Shown one piece after another: positions 22,640 to 30,667 of a stretch of DNA of 42,355 bases. The translations under genes and the position numbers were made by a program. Every line of letters begins with the position of its first letter. The first letter of the stretch is position 1. Where the stretch lies: positions 1 through 42,355 of IMG/VR virus record IMGVR_UViG_3300032431_000018. One strand, 5' to 3'. Source of the DNA: a virus. The notes beneath the pieces were generated by a model. That model did no database searches. It was not told where the DNA came from and was given only the letters and a program-made list of their open reading frames with translations.

Positions 22640-23263
22640 TTAGAACATTGTAATTTGTTGTTTAAATTCATTGTATCGTTTTACACCTCTATCAAAATAT
22701 TCTTTATCAATTTCGCAAATATCTAAATCAAAGTTTTCTTTATAACAAGCTATTGCATTGCTCATGCTACCTCCGTGTGTGTCAAGTATTTTATTGCCTT
22801 GTTTTGCGTATTGGTGCAAAATCCATCTGTATAGTTTAATCGGCTTTTCAGTTGGGTGTATTCGGTTTTTTATGTTTGAAGGGTGTATTTCTATTTTTTT
22901 AGAACTTGTTTTGAAAGAAGTCCAAGCCATTTCAAACTGGGCAAAACTTAAATGTTCTGAAAACTGTTTATCCCACATTAAAAAACAGGGCGTAGAGTTT
23001 AAATATTCAAGAAAATAGTTTCCACCCCAAACTATTTGATTTTCAGAAACCCTAAATAGCTGCATAAAATATTCTTCACATGGAATTGAGTTATCCCAAG
23101 TAACTTTTTTATAAGTACTTTTTTTATCGCCTTTTCTTCTGCCCATATTATTATTTATATTTATCCCAAAAGGCGGGTCAACAATAGCTAAATCATAGTA
23201 GTTATCGGGTTTAGTTTTCATAAACTCAATACAGTCTATATTGTAAAATTTAATATCAGCCAT
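22640..23263 (-). CDS. DNA N6-adenine (or N4-cytosine) methyltransferase
   Basis: 207 residues. The catalytic motif DPPFG is at residues 29-33, and ILDTHGGSMSNAIACY near residue 158 is the AdoMet-binding FxGxG-equivalent. The catalytic motif precedes the cofactor motif, the permuted beta-type order. HPTEKP before the cofactor motif is typical of this class. No restriction enzyme gene is adjacent, so it is an orphan enzyme. Protection of phage DNA from host restriction is the likely purpose. It lies 8 bp after an HTH-like gene. Confidence 0.85.
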   Translation of the reverse strand: MADIKFYNIDCIEFMKTKPDNYYDLAIVDPPFGININNNMGRRKGDKKSTYKKVTWDNSIPCEEYFMQLFRVSENQIVWGGNYFLEYLNSTPCFLMWDKQFSEHLSFAQFEMAWTSFKTSSKKIEIHPSNIKNRIHPTEKPIKLYRWILHQYAKQGNKILDTHGGSMSNAIACYKENFDLDICEIDKEYFDRGVKRYNEFKQQITMF

Positions 23264-23271
23264 CAGGTTTT

Positions 23272-23538
23272 CTAATCTATTTTTAAATATCTAAACATTC
23301 TTTTCTGTTGGTCATCACTAAGTTTTTTTGGTACTTTTTCGCCAAAATTCAATCTATTAGATTGATTACCATATATTAATATAGATTCTGATATTTCTAA
23401 TTCATCTGATATTCTTTGCATATCAAAGCCGTGAACCTTTAAAGCTAATACCAACTCATAAAGCAGCTTATTTTCTTTTTTAGCAGTAGCAAGCCTTACA
23501 TTTAAAAACTGAAGGCAAATTGATTCTGATTCGCTCAT
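23272..23538 (-). CDS. Small protein with possible HTH
   Basis: 88 residues, helical. The segment HGFDMQRISDELEISESILI has the spacing of a helix-turn-helix (a first helix, a turn after DELEIS, a second helix). It stands between a zinc-ribbon gene (ATGA overlap) and the methyltransferase gene, so a regulatory or DNA-binding role in that group is possible. HTH assignment is weak. Confidence 0.55.
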   Translation of the reverse strand: MSESESICLQFLNVRLATAKKENKLLYELVLALKVHGFDMQRISDELEISESILIYGNQSNRLNFGEKVPKKLSDDQQKRMFRYLKID

Positions 23539-23657
23539 TTTATTATAGGCTTTACTATTGGCGGTTCAAATATCTTTTCTTTGCAATACACACATCGGGT
23601 TACTATTTCCCTTATGTTATTGTAAGCATTACAGTGTGGACATTGTATATCTTGCAT
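23535..23657 (-). CDS. Zinc-ribbon mini-protein (40 aa)
   Basis: 40 residues with two CxxC knuckles: IQCPHCNAYNN near residues 5-15 and RCVYCKEK near 22-29, the minimal zinc ribbon. Start MQDIQCPHC. The stop overlaps the next start (ATGA). Zinc ribbons of this size in phages often act in transcription or as DNA/RNA-binding adaptors. It is too short for routine gene calling but the two knuckles and the junction support it. Confidence 0.7.
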   Translation of the reverse strand: MQDIQCPHCNAYNNIREIVTRCVYCKEKIFEPPIVKPIIK

Positions 23658-23722
23658 GGTCTAGTTTTTTATTGATTTCAGTTTTAAGCCTTGGCTTATA
23701 AATTAATTAGGCAAAATAAAAA

Positions 23723-23866
23723 TTATTTAGATATTTCTATTTTTATAATTTCCTGAAAACCAAAGCTGCTATAATATTGGCTTAGTGCATCCATTATGTT
23801 ATAGCTTTTAATATACTCTGTACATTCTATCCCTCTATTAAAAGAGGTTATTTCGTATTGTTTCAT
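23723..23866 (-). CDS. Small hypothetical protein (47 aa)
   Basis: 47 residues, MKQYEITSFNRGIECTEYIK and ending EIIKIEISK. The start overlaps the stop of the upstream gene (ATGA), which supports translation. Alternating beta and helix. Function unknown. Confidence 0.6.
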   Translation of the reverse strand: MKQYEITSFNRGIECTEYIKSYNIMDALSQYYSSFGFQEIIKIEISK

Positions 23867-24147
23867 GATTTTTTAAAATGTTTTTCTGATATATAAATAT
23901 AATGCTTCGGAAACTTGGCTTTCAACTTATCAAATCTATTGCAAAATTCTTTATCAAAGACATAATGAATTGATTTGTTTGATATTAAAATACAGGCTTT
24001 AAGCTCTTGTAATTCGTCTTCATTAGCCTTTTCCCAATTGGCTATATTGCCATGATATTTGCCACTCAACCCAATAGATTGAAGTTCGCCTCTATCATCG
24101 AAGCCAGGCGGAATATTATTACCTATGTTTTGCCAGTTAACTTTCAT
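23863..24147 (-). CDS. Hypothetical early protein
   Basis: 94 residues starting MKVNWQNIGNNIPPGFDDRG and ending in a basic helix (KLKAKFPKHYIYISEKHFKK). No motif recognised. It follows the exonuclease gene by 20 bp and is coupled to the 47-residue gene by an ATGA junction. Function unknown. Confidence 0.6.
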   Translation of the reverse strand: MKVNWQNIGNNIPPGFDDRGELQSIGLSGKYHGNIANWEKANEDELQELKACILISNKSIHYVFDKEFCNRFDKLKAKFPKHYIYISEKHFKKS

Positions 24148-24167
24148 TTAGAGCCTGTATTTTAATT

Positions 24168-24794
24168 TTAGCTTAACAATTTACCAAGATTTGATTTAAT
24201 TAAAGTGTCATACTCTTTTAAATATTCACGACACTTATAAACTCGTTCTTTGATAGCCTGAACTTTTTCTTCAGAATACTCAATGTTGTAAGCTAACCAA
24301 CGTTGGTTAGTGTCTAAGTCGTCAAATGAAATTTCAGCAGCCCAATCGGTTTCAGGTGTGTTCATTAACCCAAAGAATAGAATGCCTTTAGTTCGATTGT
24401 ATAAGTGCATATAGCCTACTGTTTGCCAATCATAATCTTTATCTATACCGTCAATTACTTGTTGGTGCAAAGTCTTATTATTCCAACTTGCTTTAGTTTC
24501 AACCACTGCATCGTGGGTAAGGACATCGCAGCTACCCTCTAACCATTCATTAGAGCGTGATTCTCTGCATTTTTCAGCCACTCCGTAACCTAACTGAACT
24601 GCCATGAAATCAATTAAATCATCTTCTACTGCAATACCTTTATCCATGTATTTTGAGTAGATTTTTTCATTATCATTAGCATACCATTCATGCAGGTATG
24701 TTTTACAAGTTTGGCTTAATTCACCCTTAACTTTTGCGTTCGACATAATCTTGCCGATTTGCGAACACCTTATTTTAAATTCTCTAGTTTCCAT
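24168..24794 (-). CDS. Lambda-exonuclease-like (YqaJ-type) recombination nuclease
   Basis: 208 residues. The PD-(D/E)xK core is visible: GSCDVLTHDAVVETKASW with D90 and E99-x-K101, an upstream acidic residue in GIAVEDDL (E57) and a downstream WQTVGYMHLY strand (W123, Q124). This is the layout of YqaJ/lambda Exo 5'-3' exonucleases, which resect DNA ends for single-strand annealing. The partner would be the 163-residue gene just upstream. About 200 residues is the usual length. Confidence 0.8.
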   Translation of the reverse strand: METREFKIRCSQIGKIMSNAKVKGELSQTCKTYLHEWYANDNEKIYSKYMDKGIAVEDDLIDFMAVQLGYGVAEKCRESRSNEWLEGSCDVLTHDAVVETKASWNNKTLHQQVIDGIDKDYDWQTVGYMHLYNRTKGILFFGLMNTPETDWAAEISFDDLDTNQRWLAYNIEYSEEKVQAIKERVYKCREYLKEYDTLIKSNLGKLLS

Positions 24795-24800
24795 AATTAT

Positions 24801-25292
24801 TTATGATTTTAATAAAAGTTCAACTTCTTTACTTACATTATATTTGCGCTTGATAAGTTCTAAATTATTCATATCAGAATCATAAGCCTTTTTGCAATTA
24901 TCAAACGTTTCTGTATTGGCTATCAATAACGGCAAATGATATGATTTAAACCTCACAACATATCCGTGCCTACTGTCTTTTTGGGCAAACATAATAACCG
25001 TTTTGCCTATCCAATTTTCCATAAAATCAGAGCCACATTCTTTGACAAAGAATTTAGCATTTGTTTTGTTTAAAATAGACGGCTTATAAATTGGCTTGTT
25101 ATCTATAGTCTTAAAAAATAAGCCCGTTACAACAACCTTAGATTGCTTCTTTTGGTCGAACGATTCAGCATCTGTAAATTTATCAAGTACAACCACCATT
25201 TCTGATTTTAATCCTTTTACATTTCCGATTAAATCTTCACCGCTAATGAAATTGGAATCATTATTTTTTTTCCAATGTGTTAAATTTTCCAT
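24801..25292 (-). CDS. Recombination-associated phage protein (next to exonuclease)
   Basis: 163 residues, ending 6 bp before the exonuclease start. A beta-rich core (SKVVVTGLFFKTIDNKPIY, then a segment with SILNKTNAKFF and NWIGKTVIMFAQ) resembles a family I know from phage recombination loci beside YqaJ-type nucleases, probably OB-like. A single-strand DNA-binding or annealing-helper role is inferred from this pairing. It lacks any motif I could assign to RecT or Erf. Confidence 0.55.
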   Translation of the reverse strand: MENLTHWKKNNDSNFISGEDLIGNVKGLKSEMVVVLDKFTDAESFDQKKQSKVVVTGLFFKTIDNKPIYKPSILNKTNAKFFVKECGSDFMENWIGKTVIMFAQKDSRHGYVVRFKSYHLPLLIANTETFDNCKKAYDSDMNNLELIKRKYNVSKEVELLLKS

Positions 25293-25314
25293 AATTATAT
25301 AGTTTTAATTTTAG

Positions 25315-25647
25315 TTAATTATCTACTTTATCACTTACAGGCTCTGAATAATACTCGCCAAAGTATTTATCGTGAAGCCCTTTAATGATTTTAGTTAAGG
25401 CGTGGTAGAAGTCGTCTTTTGAAATTTGAACGCCTTCTACTGCATCGGCTAGTTGAGCAAACTCCCTGTAAGCGTGTATTTTGCCATCTTTTATTGAAAG
25501 GTATTTATTCTTATCGGAACTGATAATATCTTCTTCAATTTCATAATAATTCAGATAACCATTTTTTTCAACTAAAGAATAGAATGGCAGCGTTATTTCA
25601 ATCTCTATTGGAGTTCTTACTTGAACTTTGATTTTTACTTTTGTCAT
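25315..25647 (-). CDS. Hypothetical early protein
   Basis: 110 residues. The N-terminal strand KVKIKVQVRTPIEIEITLPF leads a beta-rich half, followed by acidic helices (FAQLADAVEGVQISKDDFYH). No family recognised. It may act with the recombination genes immediately downstream, since the gap is only 22 bp. Confidence 0.6.
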   Translation of the reverse strand: MTKVKIKVQVRTPIEIEITLPFYSLVEKNGYLNYYEIEEDIISSDKNKYLSIKDGKIHAYREFAQLADAVEGVQISKDDFYHALTKIIKGLHDKYFGEYYSEPVSDKVDN

Positions 25648-25706
25648 AATTTTATTTTTTGTTTTTTAATTAATTTTTATACTGAAATACGCCATTATCG
25701 ACAAAC

Positions 25707-25958
25707 CTAAGCAGACGGTTCAATAAGTTCTGCAACGGCAGCCATATACATCATTTGAGCCCTGACATTTTCTTGGTAATGTTCCGTGCTAGTTATTTTT
25801 AAAAGTGCAGGTATTACTTCAAGATTGTTGTTTTTCATCACCTCTTTTAAAATGTGCGTGTAAGGCTTCAATTCCTCTTTATATTGCTCCATAAAAAAAG
25901 CTTTTGCAATATTTTTACATTCGTTAAATTTGGCAGCAATTTCGATTTGTTTTTCCAT
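25707..25958 (-). CDS. Hypothetical early protein, first gene of the recombination operon
   Basis: 83 residues, wholly helical (AAKFNECKNIAKAFFMEQYK, PALLKITSTEHYQENVRAQM). It starts 34 bp after an extended early promoter (-7 box at 25993-26000). Function unknown. Confidence 0.6.
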   Translation of the reverse strand: MEKQIEIAAKFNECKNIAKAFFMEQYKEELKPYTHILKEVMKNNNLEVIPALLKITSTEHYQENVRAQMMYMAAVAELIEPSA

Positions 25959-25992
25959 GTTGTTTATATTTTAATTGTTAATTAACTTAATG

Positions 25993-26036
25993 CAAATCTA
26001 CATCTTTAATCTGATATTAGCAATACATTTTCAAAA
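25993..26036 (-). promoter_or_regulatory. Early promoter, extended type (drives 25958 to 22640)
   Basis: Minus strand: TTTTGAAAATGTATTGC, TTG at the -33 place (26021-26023), 20-bp spacer, -7 box TAGATTTG (25993-26000). It matches the other extended promoters in layout and in the upstream extension. Confidence 0.72.
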
Positions 26037-26046
26037 TAAAGTAATT

Positions 26047-26214
26047 TTATTTATTTTGGTATTGATTATGATATAATAAAGCCTTGTTTTCACCCTTCAC
26101 AGCATCTTTGCAGGCTTCGATTTCAAACACCACCCATACAAGTGCAGCGCATACTATTGCGCTTAGAATTAAACGCAATAGATTTGTTAAACTTTCTTTA
26201 GTTTTTGGTGTCAT
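26047..26214 (-). CDS. Small single-pass membrane protein (55 aa)
   Basis: 55 residues. One transmembrane segment (LLRLILSAIVCAALVWVVF, about 12-31) follows a short charged start MTPKTKESLTN; the tail is polar. It lies 37 bp after the three-pass membrane protein gene, so the two may act together in the host membrane. Function unknown. Confidence 0.6.
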   Translation of the reverse strand: MTPKTKESLTNLLRLILSAIVCAALVWVVFEIEACKDAVKGENKALLYHNQYQNK

Positions 26215-26251
26215 GGTTTTAAATTTTATTTGTTAATAATTATGTCTAAAG

Positions 26252-26572
26252 TCAAGATATTACATAGAAAAATAAAACAGTAAACCCCCACATAATTAAA
26301 ATAAATATTGCTCTGATAAATAACTCCGAAAAAGCATCCAGCATTATGTCTGAATAATCTTTAGGGCTACCTTCTTTAGGCTTCCTGTTGATATTTGATA
26401 AAATATTTAAAATACATACAATTGCAAACATTTGAATAAAGGTAATTTCTGCTAAAAAAGAAATTACATAAAGATTTGCTATCGAAATAATAGCTGCTGT
26501 AGCTAATAAAGAAATGCAAAATCTATATACAATAAAAATAAAAAACAATGTTACTTTTCCTAAATTTTCCAT
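26252..26572 (-). CDS. Membrane protein with three or four passes
   Basis: 106 residues. Hydrophobic stretches lie at about 6-30, 32-55 and 85-105, with a polar loop (INRKPKEGSPKDYSDIM) between the second and third. Early expression of an inner-membrane protein could serve superinfection exclusion or lysis control, but nothing in the sequence decides this. Confidence 0.6.
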   Translation of the reverse strand: MENLGKVTLFFIFIVYRFCISLLATAAIISIANLYVISFLAEITFIQMFAIVCILNILSNINRKPKEGSPKDYSDIMLDAFSELFIRAIFILIMWGFTVLFFYVIS

Positions 26573-26612
26573 GATTATAAAGTTTTGGGTTTAAATTATT
26601 AATTAATATTTA

Positions 26613-26819
26613 CTATCGCAAGTGTGCATAGCCATCTTTGTTAAAGTTTTCCATCCATTTTGATAATACTTTTCTTGCTTCTTTAGGCTCTATATTAAAT
26701 TCTTTTGCCAAATAAGGAGTTGCCCCAAACATATTAGTTTCGCCACTTAATCTAAGTGAATTTAAGTAATCAAACATTTGGTGTTCTTGTTCTGTTATTT
26801 CTAATTCTTCTTTTATCAT
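26613..26819 (-). CDS. Small winged-helix-like phage protein
   Basis: 68 residues. The pattern QMFDYLNSLRLSGETNMFG, then a helix (LAKEFNIEPKEARKVLSKW), is one I recognise from small Bacteroidota phage proteins and looks like a winged-helix core. DNA binding is possible. No catalytic motif. Confidence 0.6.
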   Translation of the reverse strand: MIKEELEITEQEHQMFDYLNSLRLSGETNMFGATPYLAKEFNIEPKEARKVLSKWMENFNKDGYAHLR

Positions 26820-26878
26820 AATATTGATTATTTAATTGGTTATTAATAGTTTCGTGTATCTGTGGGTTATGGGAAATT

Positions 26879-27154
26879 TTACGGACACACTGGTATCATC
26901 CAATGAGTAATAGGAAAAGTATTAATTCTGCCGTTCCATTCAAATCTATCAATAGCTTTACCTCTTACTATTCGCTGAACGTAATCAAATTCTGCCCATT
27001 GTGTACCCCAACAACCTATGACCTTTATTTTCTTAGCATAATCAGGCGCATCTTTTGAGAAAATTGGCAATTGAACCGATACATCTATCCATTGAATAAA
27101 AACGGCAGGTAACGGGACATTGCCAATATTGTTGGGTTTTTCGTTTGGTGTCAT
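26879..27154 (-). CDS. DUF551-like phage protein
   Basis: 91 residues. WIDVSVQLPIF near residue 22 and a terminal ITHWMIPVCP reproduce the two ends of the DUF551 family (W-I-x-V-x-x-x-L-P at the start, T-H-W-M-P at the end), common in phages and prophages. The biological role of DUF551 is not known to me. Confidence 0.7.
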   Translation of the reverse strand: MTPNEKPNNIGNVPLPAVFIQWIDVSVQLPIFSKDAPDYAKKIKVIGCWGTQWAEFDYVQRIVRGKAIDRFEWNGRINTFPITHWMIPVCP

Positions 27155-27180
27155 TTTGTTTTTTTATTTAAGTGTAATAA

Positions 27181-27399
27181 TTATAATAATTTGTATTTGT
27201 TTAATAATTCATTAGCGTATTTTAAAGCGCCTTTTTTAGTTAGGAAAAGTGTTTGATTTAAATATATAAATCGTTTATTTCCTTCATCGTCATTGTTTAA
27301 ATTAACTTTTAAAAGCCAATCGTATTTTGTTTCAAGCCCTCTACTAATTACAATGCTTCCATTTATAAATTTATAATTATAGATTGATGTATTTTTCAT
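27181..27399 (-). CDS. Small hypothetical protein, first gene of its operon
   Basis: 72 residues, starting MKNTSIYNYKFINGSIVI, with a helical end (ALKYANELLNKYKLL). It follows an early promoter by 23 bp. The middle (DWLLKVNLNNDDEGNKRFIY) is beta-rich. Function unknown. Confidence 0.6.
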   Translation of the reverse strand: MKNTSIYNYKFINGSIVISRGLETKYDWLLKVNLNNDDEGNKRFIYLNQTLFLTKKGALKYANELLNKYKLL

Positions 27400-27422
27400 G
27401 CTGTTTGTTTTTTATTGTAATG

Positions 27423-27465
27423 CAAATGTACAACTTTAATTTGTAATTGCACTACATAATCAAAA
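27423..27465 (-). promoter_or_regulatory. Early promoter, extended type (drives 27399 to about 26047)
   Basis: Minus strand: TTTTGATTATGTAGTGC, GTG at the -33 place (27450-27452), 19-bp spacer, -7 box TACATTTG (27423-27430), then a leader almost identical to that of the 22451 gene. It lies between the end of the helicase gene and the 72-residue gene. Confidence 0.72.
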
Positions 27466-27492
27466 TAAATTGAAAATTAATTTTTTAATAGG

Positions 27493-28923
27493 CTAAAAAT
27501 CATTAAAATCTGATTCCACACCTTTAGGCATAAATGATTTATTTATAACTGGAGTGTTATTTGAATGGCTTGTAATAACATCTTCAAAACTCATAAAGTC
27601 GGCTATAAATCTAACTCCTACAGTGCCTGTGCCACCGTTTCTATTTTTCGCAACTATTAAGTCCGCCATGCCTACAGTAGAATTGCCCTCATCGTCATTC
27701 ATTATTCCATAGTATTCAGGTCTATTAATAAATATTACAATGTCTGCATCTTGTTCTAGTGCGCCCGATTCACGCAAATCTGAAAGCATAGGCACTTTAT
27801 TAGGTCTGTTTTCTACGTTTCGGCTTAGTTGAGCCAACTCTATGATATGTATTTTATACTCTTTAGCAAGTGCTTTTGTGGTTCGGCTTATTTCGGAAAT
27901 TTCTTGTTCTCTATTTTGCCCTGCTTTTTTCGTACCGCTCATTAGCTGCACGTAGTCAATAAATAGAATTTTAATACCAAACTCAACAACCAAAATATGA
28001 ACTTTAGCACGTAAATCAGTAATGTTTAAGGTGGCGGTGTCATCAATGTAAACTGGTGATTCTTTCATTATAGCCTCTGCTTTATCAAGAAGTTCCCACT
28101 CTTCTTGTTGCAGCCTACCCGTGCGTAATGTGCTGTATTTGATACCCGATACATTGGCTTTCAGTCGTTGTTCTTGCTGAATATTTGGCATTTCTATTGA
28201 AAAAAATCCACATGGTATTTTTTGCGTTATACCAATGTTTTTTATAAGCGATACCGCAAAGGCTGATTTGCCCATTCCAGGTCTTGCTGCTAAACACGTT
28301 TTGCCACCTTCTTCAAAGCCTTTTGTTAGTAAATCTAATTTTGTAATTAACGATGGTATGCCTACTATTTCATTTTTTGAAATCGAAAGCATGTTTATCT
28401 TTTTCCTACTTTCTTCAACGATTACAGATAAATGTTTCGCCTGTTGCTTCATTGTCGATTTTGACAATGCCATTAACAACACTTGTGTTTGTTCAAGTAA
28501 ATCTAAAATATCCGTATCGTCTTGATACGCTGAATTTGAAGTTATTTCAGAAATACGTATTAGTTCACGCCCAATGTACTTTTGTTGGATAATGGCTGAA
28601 TGATGCTCTATGTTAACAGTTGAGCCAACTTTGTTAGTAAGACTGCTAATGTAATAAATTCCACCTACTGCCTCTAGTTTTTTAGACTGCTTCAGGTTAT
28701 TCGCTACCATCAAAACATCAATGCCTATACTATCTTTATAAAGATTTAGGCAAGCTTGAAATATAGCTTCATTTTGAGGCTTATAAAACGAAGCTGGCGT
28801 CAATGTATCGACTATTAAATTGATAGCATTAGGCTCGATTAATAGCGCACCTAAGACATACTCTTCTAAGTCGATGGCTTGCGGTGGTAGTTTGCCAAAA
28901 TGTTCTCGCCTAATCTTATTCAT
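27493..28923 (-). CDS. dnaB: Replicative DNA helicase, DnaB type
   Basis: 476 residues, the usual DnaB length. The N-terminal domain starts LPPQAIDLEEYVLGALLIEP. The RecA-type ATPase has Walker A ARPGMGKSAF (213-222) and Walker B ILFIDYVQLMSG, followed by a region rich in arginine-finger and sensor residues (LRESGALEQDADIVIFI). It unwinds the fork as a hexamer in phage DNA replication. The gene lies 4 bp after a probable loader/initiator gene. Confidence 0.93.
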   Translation of the reverse strand: MNKIRREHFGKLPPQAIDLEEYVLGALLIEPNAINLIVDTLTPASFYKPQNEAIFQACLNLYKDSIGIDVLMVANNLKQSKKLEAVGGIYYISSLTNKVGSTVNIEHHSAIIQQKYIGRELIRISEITSNSAYQDDTDILDLLEQTQVLLMALSKSTMKQQAKHLSVIVEESRKKINMLSISKNEIVGIPSLITKLDLLTKGFEEGGKTCLAARPGMGKSAFAVSLIKNIGITQKIPCGFFSIEMPNIQQEQRLKANVSGIKYSTLRTGRLQQEEWELLDKAEAIMKESPVYIDDTATLNITDLRAKVHILVVEFGIKILFIDYVQLMSGTKKAGQNREQEISEISRTTKALAKEYKIHIIELAQLSRNVENRPNKVPMLSDLRESGALEQDADIVIFINRPEYYGIMNDDEGNSTVGMADLIVAKNRNGGTGTVGVRFIADFMSFEDVITSHSNNTPVINKSFMPKGVESDFNDF

Positions 28924-28927
28924 TCAT

Positions 28928-29584
28928 TTATAGCTTTTTATTGTAAGGCATGATATTTCCTGAATTATTTTTTTCGTTTACAGGTTTCATTGCCATTAAC
29001 CAATTTCTAAAGTGTGGCAGCCAATCCTCATATTTTTCATGGAATTTGAGACTAGTAACTAGGCTCATTCTAAATAACTTAGGTTCAGTGATTAATACTT
29101 TCCTTCTTATTGAAACGTTAATTGCTTCTAGTTGGGCTACGCTTTCATTGTTGGTTAAATCAAATAAACGCCTACCATGTTCTGAATGTATAGCTTGCTT
29201 ATCTTCAAAGGTGTAATCGCTAATGTATTTTTGTTTTCTATTGTTTTCAGGTTTTACTTCAAAGGTTTCATTTTCTAATTTACCTATCAATATGCTTAAT
29301 ATTTTTGTTTCATTTATTCTTAAATATGGATGCTGGGGAACTCCAGTTATTGTAAAGTCTAAAATATTTGCATCTTGCAAACTTTTTATTGCTTTTTTAA
29401 TATTTTCAGTTTTTAGAGTTGTTTCTTTCTCTATAATTTCATAATCGCAAAAAAACCAATTACTTTCTTGTTTTTTATCAATCAAACAAGATATTAATAT
29501 GGCTGCTTCGATGCCGACTTTTAAAGCAAGATTCTTATTTACATTTATGTAACAGTGTTGCCCTAAAATGTCATTAAGATTCAT
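28928..29584 (-). CDS. Probable replication initiator / helicase loader
   Basis: 218 residues immediately upstream of dnaB, the position of O/DnaD-type initiators in many phages. The N-terminal half has a winged-helix look (ETTLKTENIKKAIKSLQDAN, then a wing with VPQHPYLRIN), which is how initiator proteins bind origins. The C-terminal half is helical and basic and may contact the helicase. I infer function from context and fold pattern; there is no diagnostic motif. Confidence 0.6.
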   Translation of the reverse strand: MNLNDILGQHCYINVNKNLALKVGIEAAILISCLIDKKQESNWFFCDYEIIEKETTLKTENIKKAIKSLQDANILDFTITGVPQHPYLRINETKILSILIGKLENETFEVKPENNRKQKYISDYTFEDKQAIHSEHGRRLFDLTNNESVAQLEAINVSIRRKVLITEPKLFRMSLVTSLKFHEKYEDWLPHFRNWLMAMKPVNEKNNSGNIMPYNKKL

Positions 29585-29604
29585 GTATTAATATAATAAG
29601 GTGT

Positions 29605-29653
29605 TAAATTATATGGCAGTGGAAGTTACTTCAATAATCAGTGAAGATTATTG
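29605..29653 (-). promoter_or_regulatory. Promoter with two overlapping inverted repeats before the initiator gene
   Basis: Minus strand: TTG (29632-29634), 18-bp spacer, TATAATTT -7-like box. The spacer holds the perfect palindrome GAAGTTACTTC (29622-29632). Next to it is the inverted repeat CAATAATC (29632-29639) / GATTATTG (29646-29653) with a 6-nt loop. The promoter lacks the extended early motif, so it may be separately controlled by a repressor, or this may be part of the origin. Confidence 0.5.
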
Positions 29654-29715
29654 TTATAGAATATTAGTCAAAAGGCTACTAAAAACGATTGTTATGTATT
29701 ACTTAATAAACCTGT

Positions 29716-29940
29716 CTACGTCTGTAAGTAAGTAAAATCCCAAACTTTACTTGTATCATCCATTGAATTTAAGCATTGATGAAAGGTTTCTATTGACATT
29801 GGCACTATTAAGTAATCTTTATGAGTGCTACCGAAACAAAAACTAGTTTGATATTTAGTAATTGAATAAAAGTAATATACTTTTGCAAGATTAATGATAA
29901 CTTCTTTGCCGTCTACGTCTTTAACTTTGATAAATTTCAT
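29716..29940 (-). CDS. Small hypothetical protein
   Basis: 74 residues, mainly beta (KFIKVKDVDGKEVIINLAKV) with an aromatic-rich centre (YYFYSITKYQTSFCFG). Function unknown. It is the last gene of the operon that starts near 31507. The next 131 bp contain the initiator promoter and operator-like repeats. Confidence 0.6.
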   Translation of the reverse strand: MKFIKVKDVDGKEVIINLAKVYYFYSITKYQTSFCFGSTHKDYLIVPMSIETFHQCLNSMDDTSKVWDFTYLQT

Positions 29941-29988
29941 AATTTTAGTTTTAATTATTTTGTTATTAATAGTTTAGGATAATTAGTA

Positions 29989-30282
29989 TTAACGGTGTTT
30001 GTTAGCCAATTCAGACAATAAATCATCAGCTAATTCAACCGCCCCAGTAACAAGCCTTTTTTTATAGTCATCCCAATCATCAGGAGTAATTGTTTTGCCC
30101 CAATCAGGGTTAGATGCTAAGCCTTGCATTGCCATTGATGCAAAGTATTCACGTTTTGTAAGACCTCCAAATTTTACTTCATACCCTGTATTTTCACCAT
30201 CTTTTGAAGGTTGATAATCATTATCACCTTCACCAAATCTTGTCCAAGTTGAAGGATTTATTGGTTGTTTTGAATTATCCAT
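29989..30282 (-). CDS. Conserved phage protein (GLTKREYFA family)
   Basis: 97 residues. GLTKREYFASMAMQGLASNP is a sequence I recognise from a small protein widespread in phages of several phyla, usually among early genes. The N-terminal 40 residues are polar and probably flexible; the C-terminus is helical (DLLSELANKHR). Function unknown. Confidence 0.7.
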   Translation of the reverse strand: MDNSKQPINPSTWTRFGEGDNDYQPSKDGENTGYEVKFGGLTKREYFASMAMQGLASNPDWGKTITPDDWDDYKKRLVTGAVELADDLLSELANKHR

Positions 30283-30315
30283 TTTATTTATTTTTTTAAT
30301 TAAACTTAAATTTAT

Positions 30316-30615
30316 CTAATATTTATACAAATTATTAACTTTACGAACTTGGCATTTAGAACAATATGAAATTGAATTTACATTATCAGTGTGTGAATAT
30401 GCCCAATTGTGTTCACAGCCCTTTGTAAAATCAGCTAAATTGCCCAAAGCTAAATTCTTTTCAACTTTCTTTAAGTCGCTTATTATTTCTAAAATAATAT
30501 TCATTTGGGCTTTATAATTTTCCCTCAATTCTTTATCAGTGCTGCCTATTATAAAGTAAATTAAAATAGTGGAATATTTTTCTTCATACTTTTTAATCAA
30601 TAGTTCGATAGTCAT
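30316..30615 (-). CDS. Small protein with C-terminal zinc-knuckle-like pattern
   Basis: 99 residues. The helical N-terminal two thirds are followed by a Cys/His pattern (GCEHNWAYSH, then SYCSKCQVRK), i.e. C-x-H and CxxC spaced about 17 residues apart, consistent with one bound zinc. No family recognised. Confidence 0.6.
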   Translation of the reverse strand: MTIELLIKKYEEKYSTILIYFIIGSTDKELRENYKAQMNIILEIISDLKKVEKNLALGNLADFTKGCEHNWAYSHTDNVNSISYCSKCQVRKVNNLYKY

Positions 30616-30667
30616 AATTTTAGTTTTAATTGATTAAAATAAGGCTTAATAATATTTAGCTTTAAAC

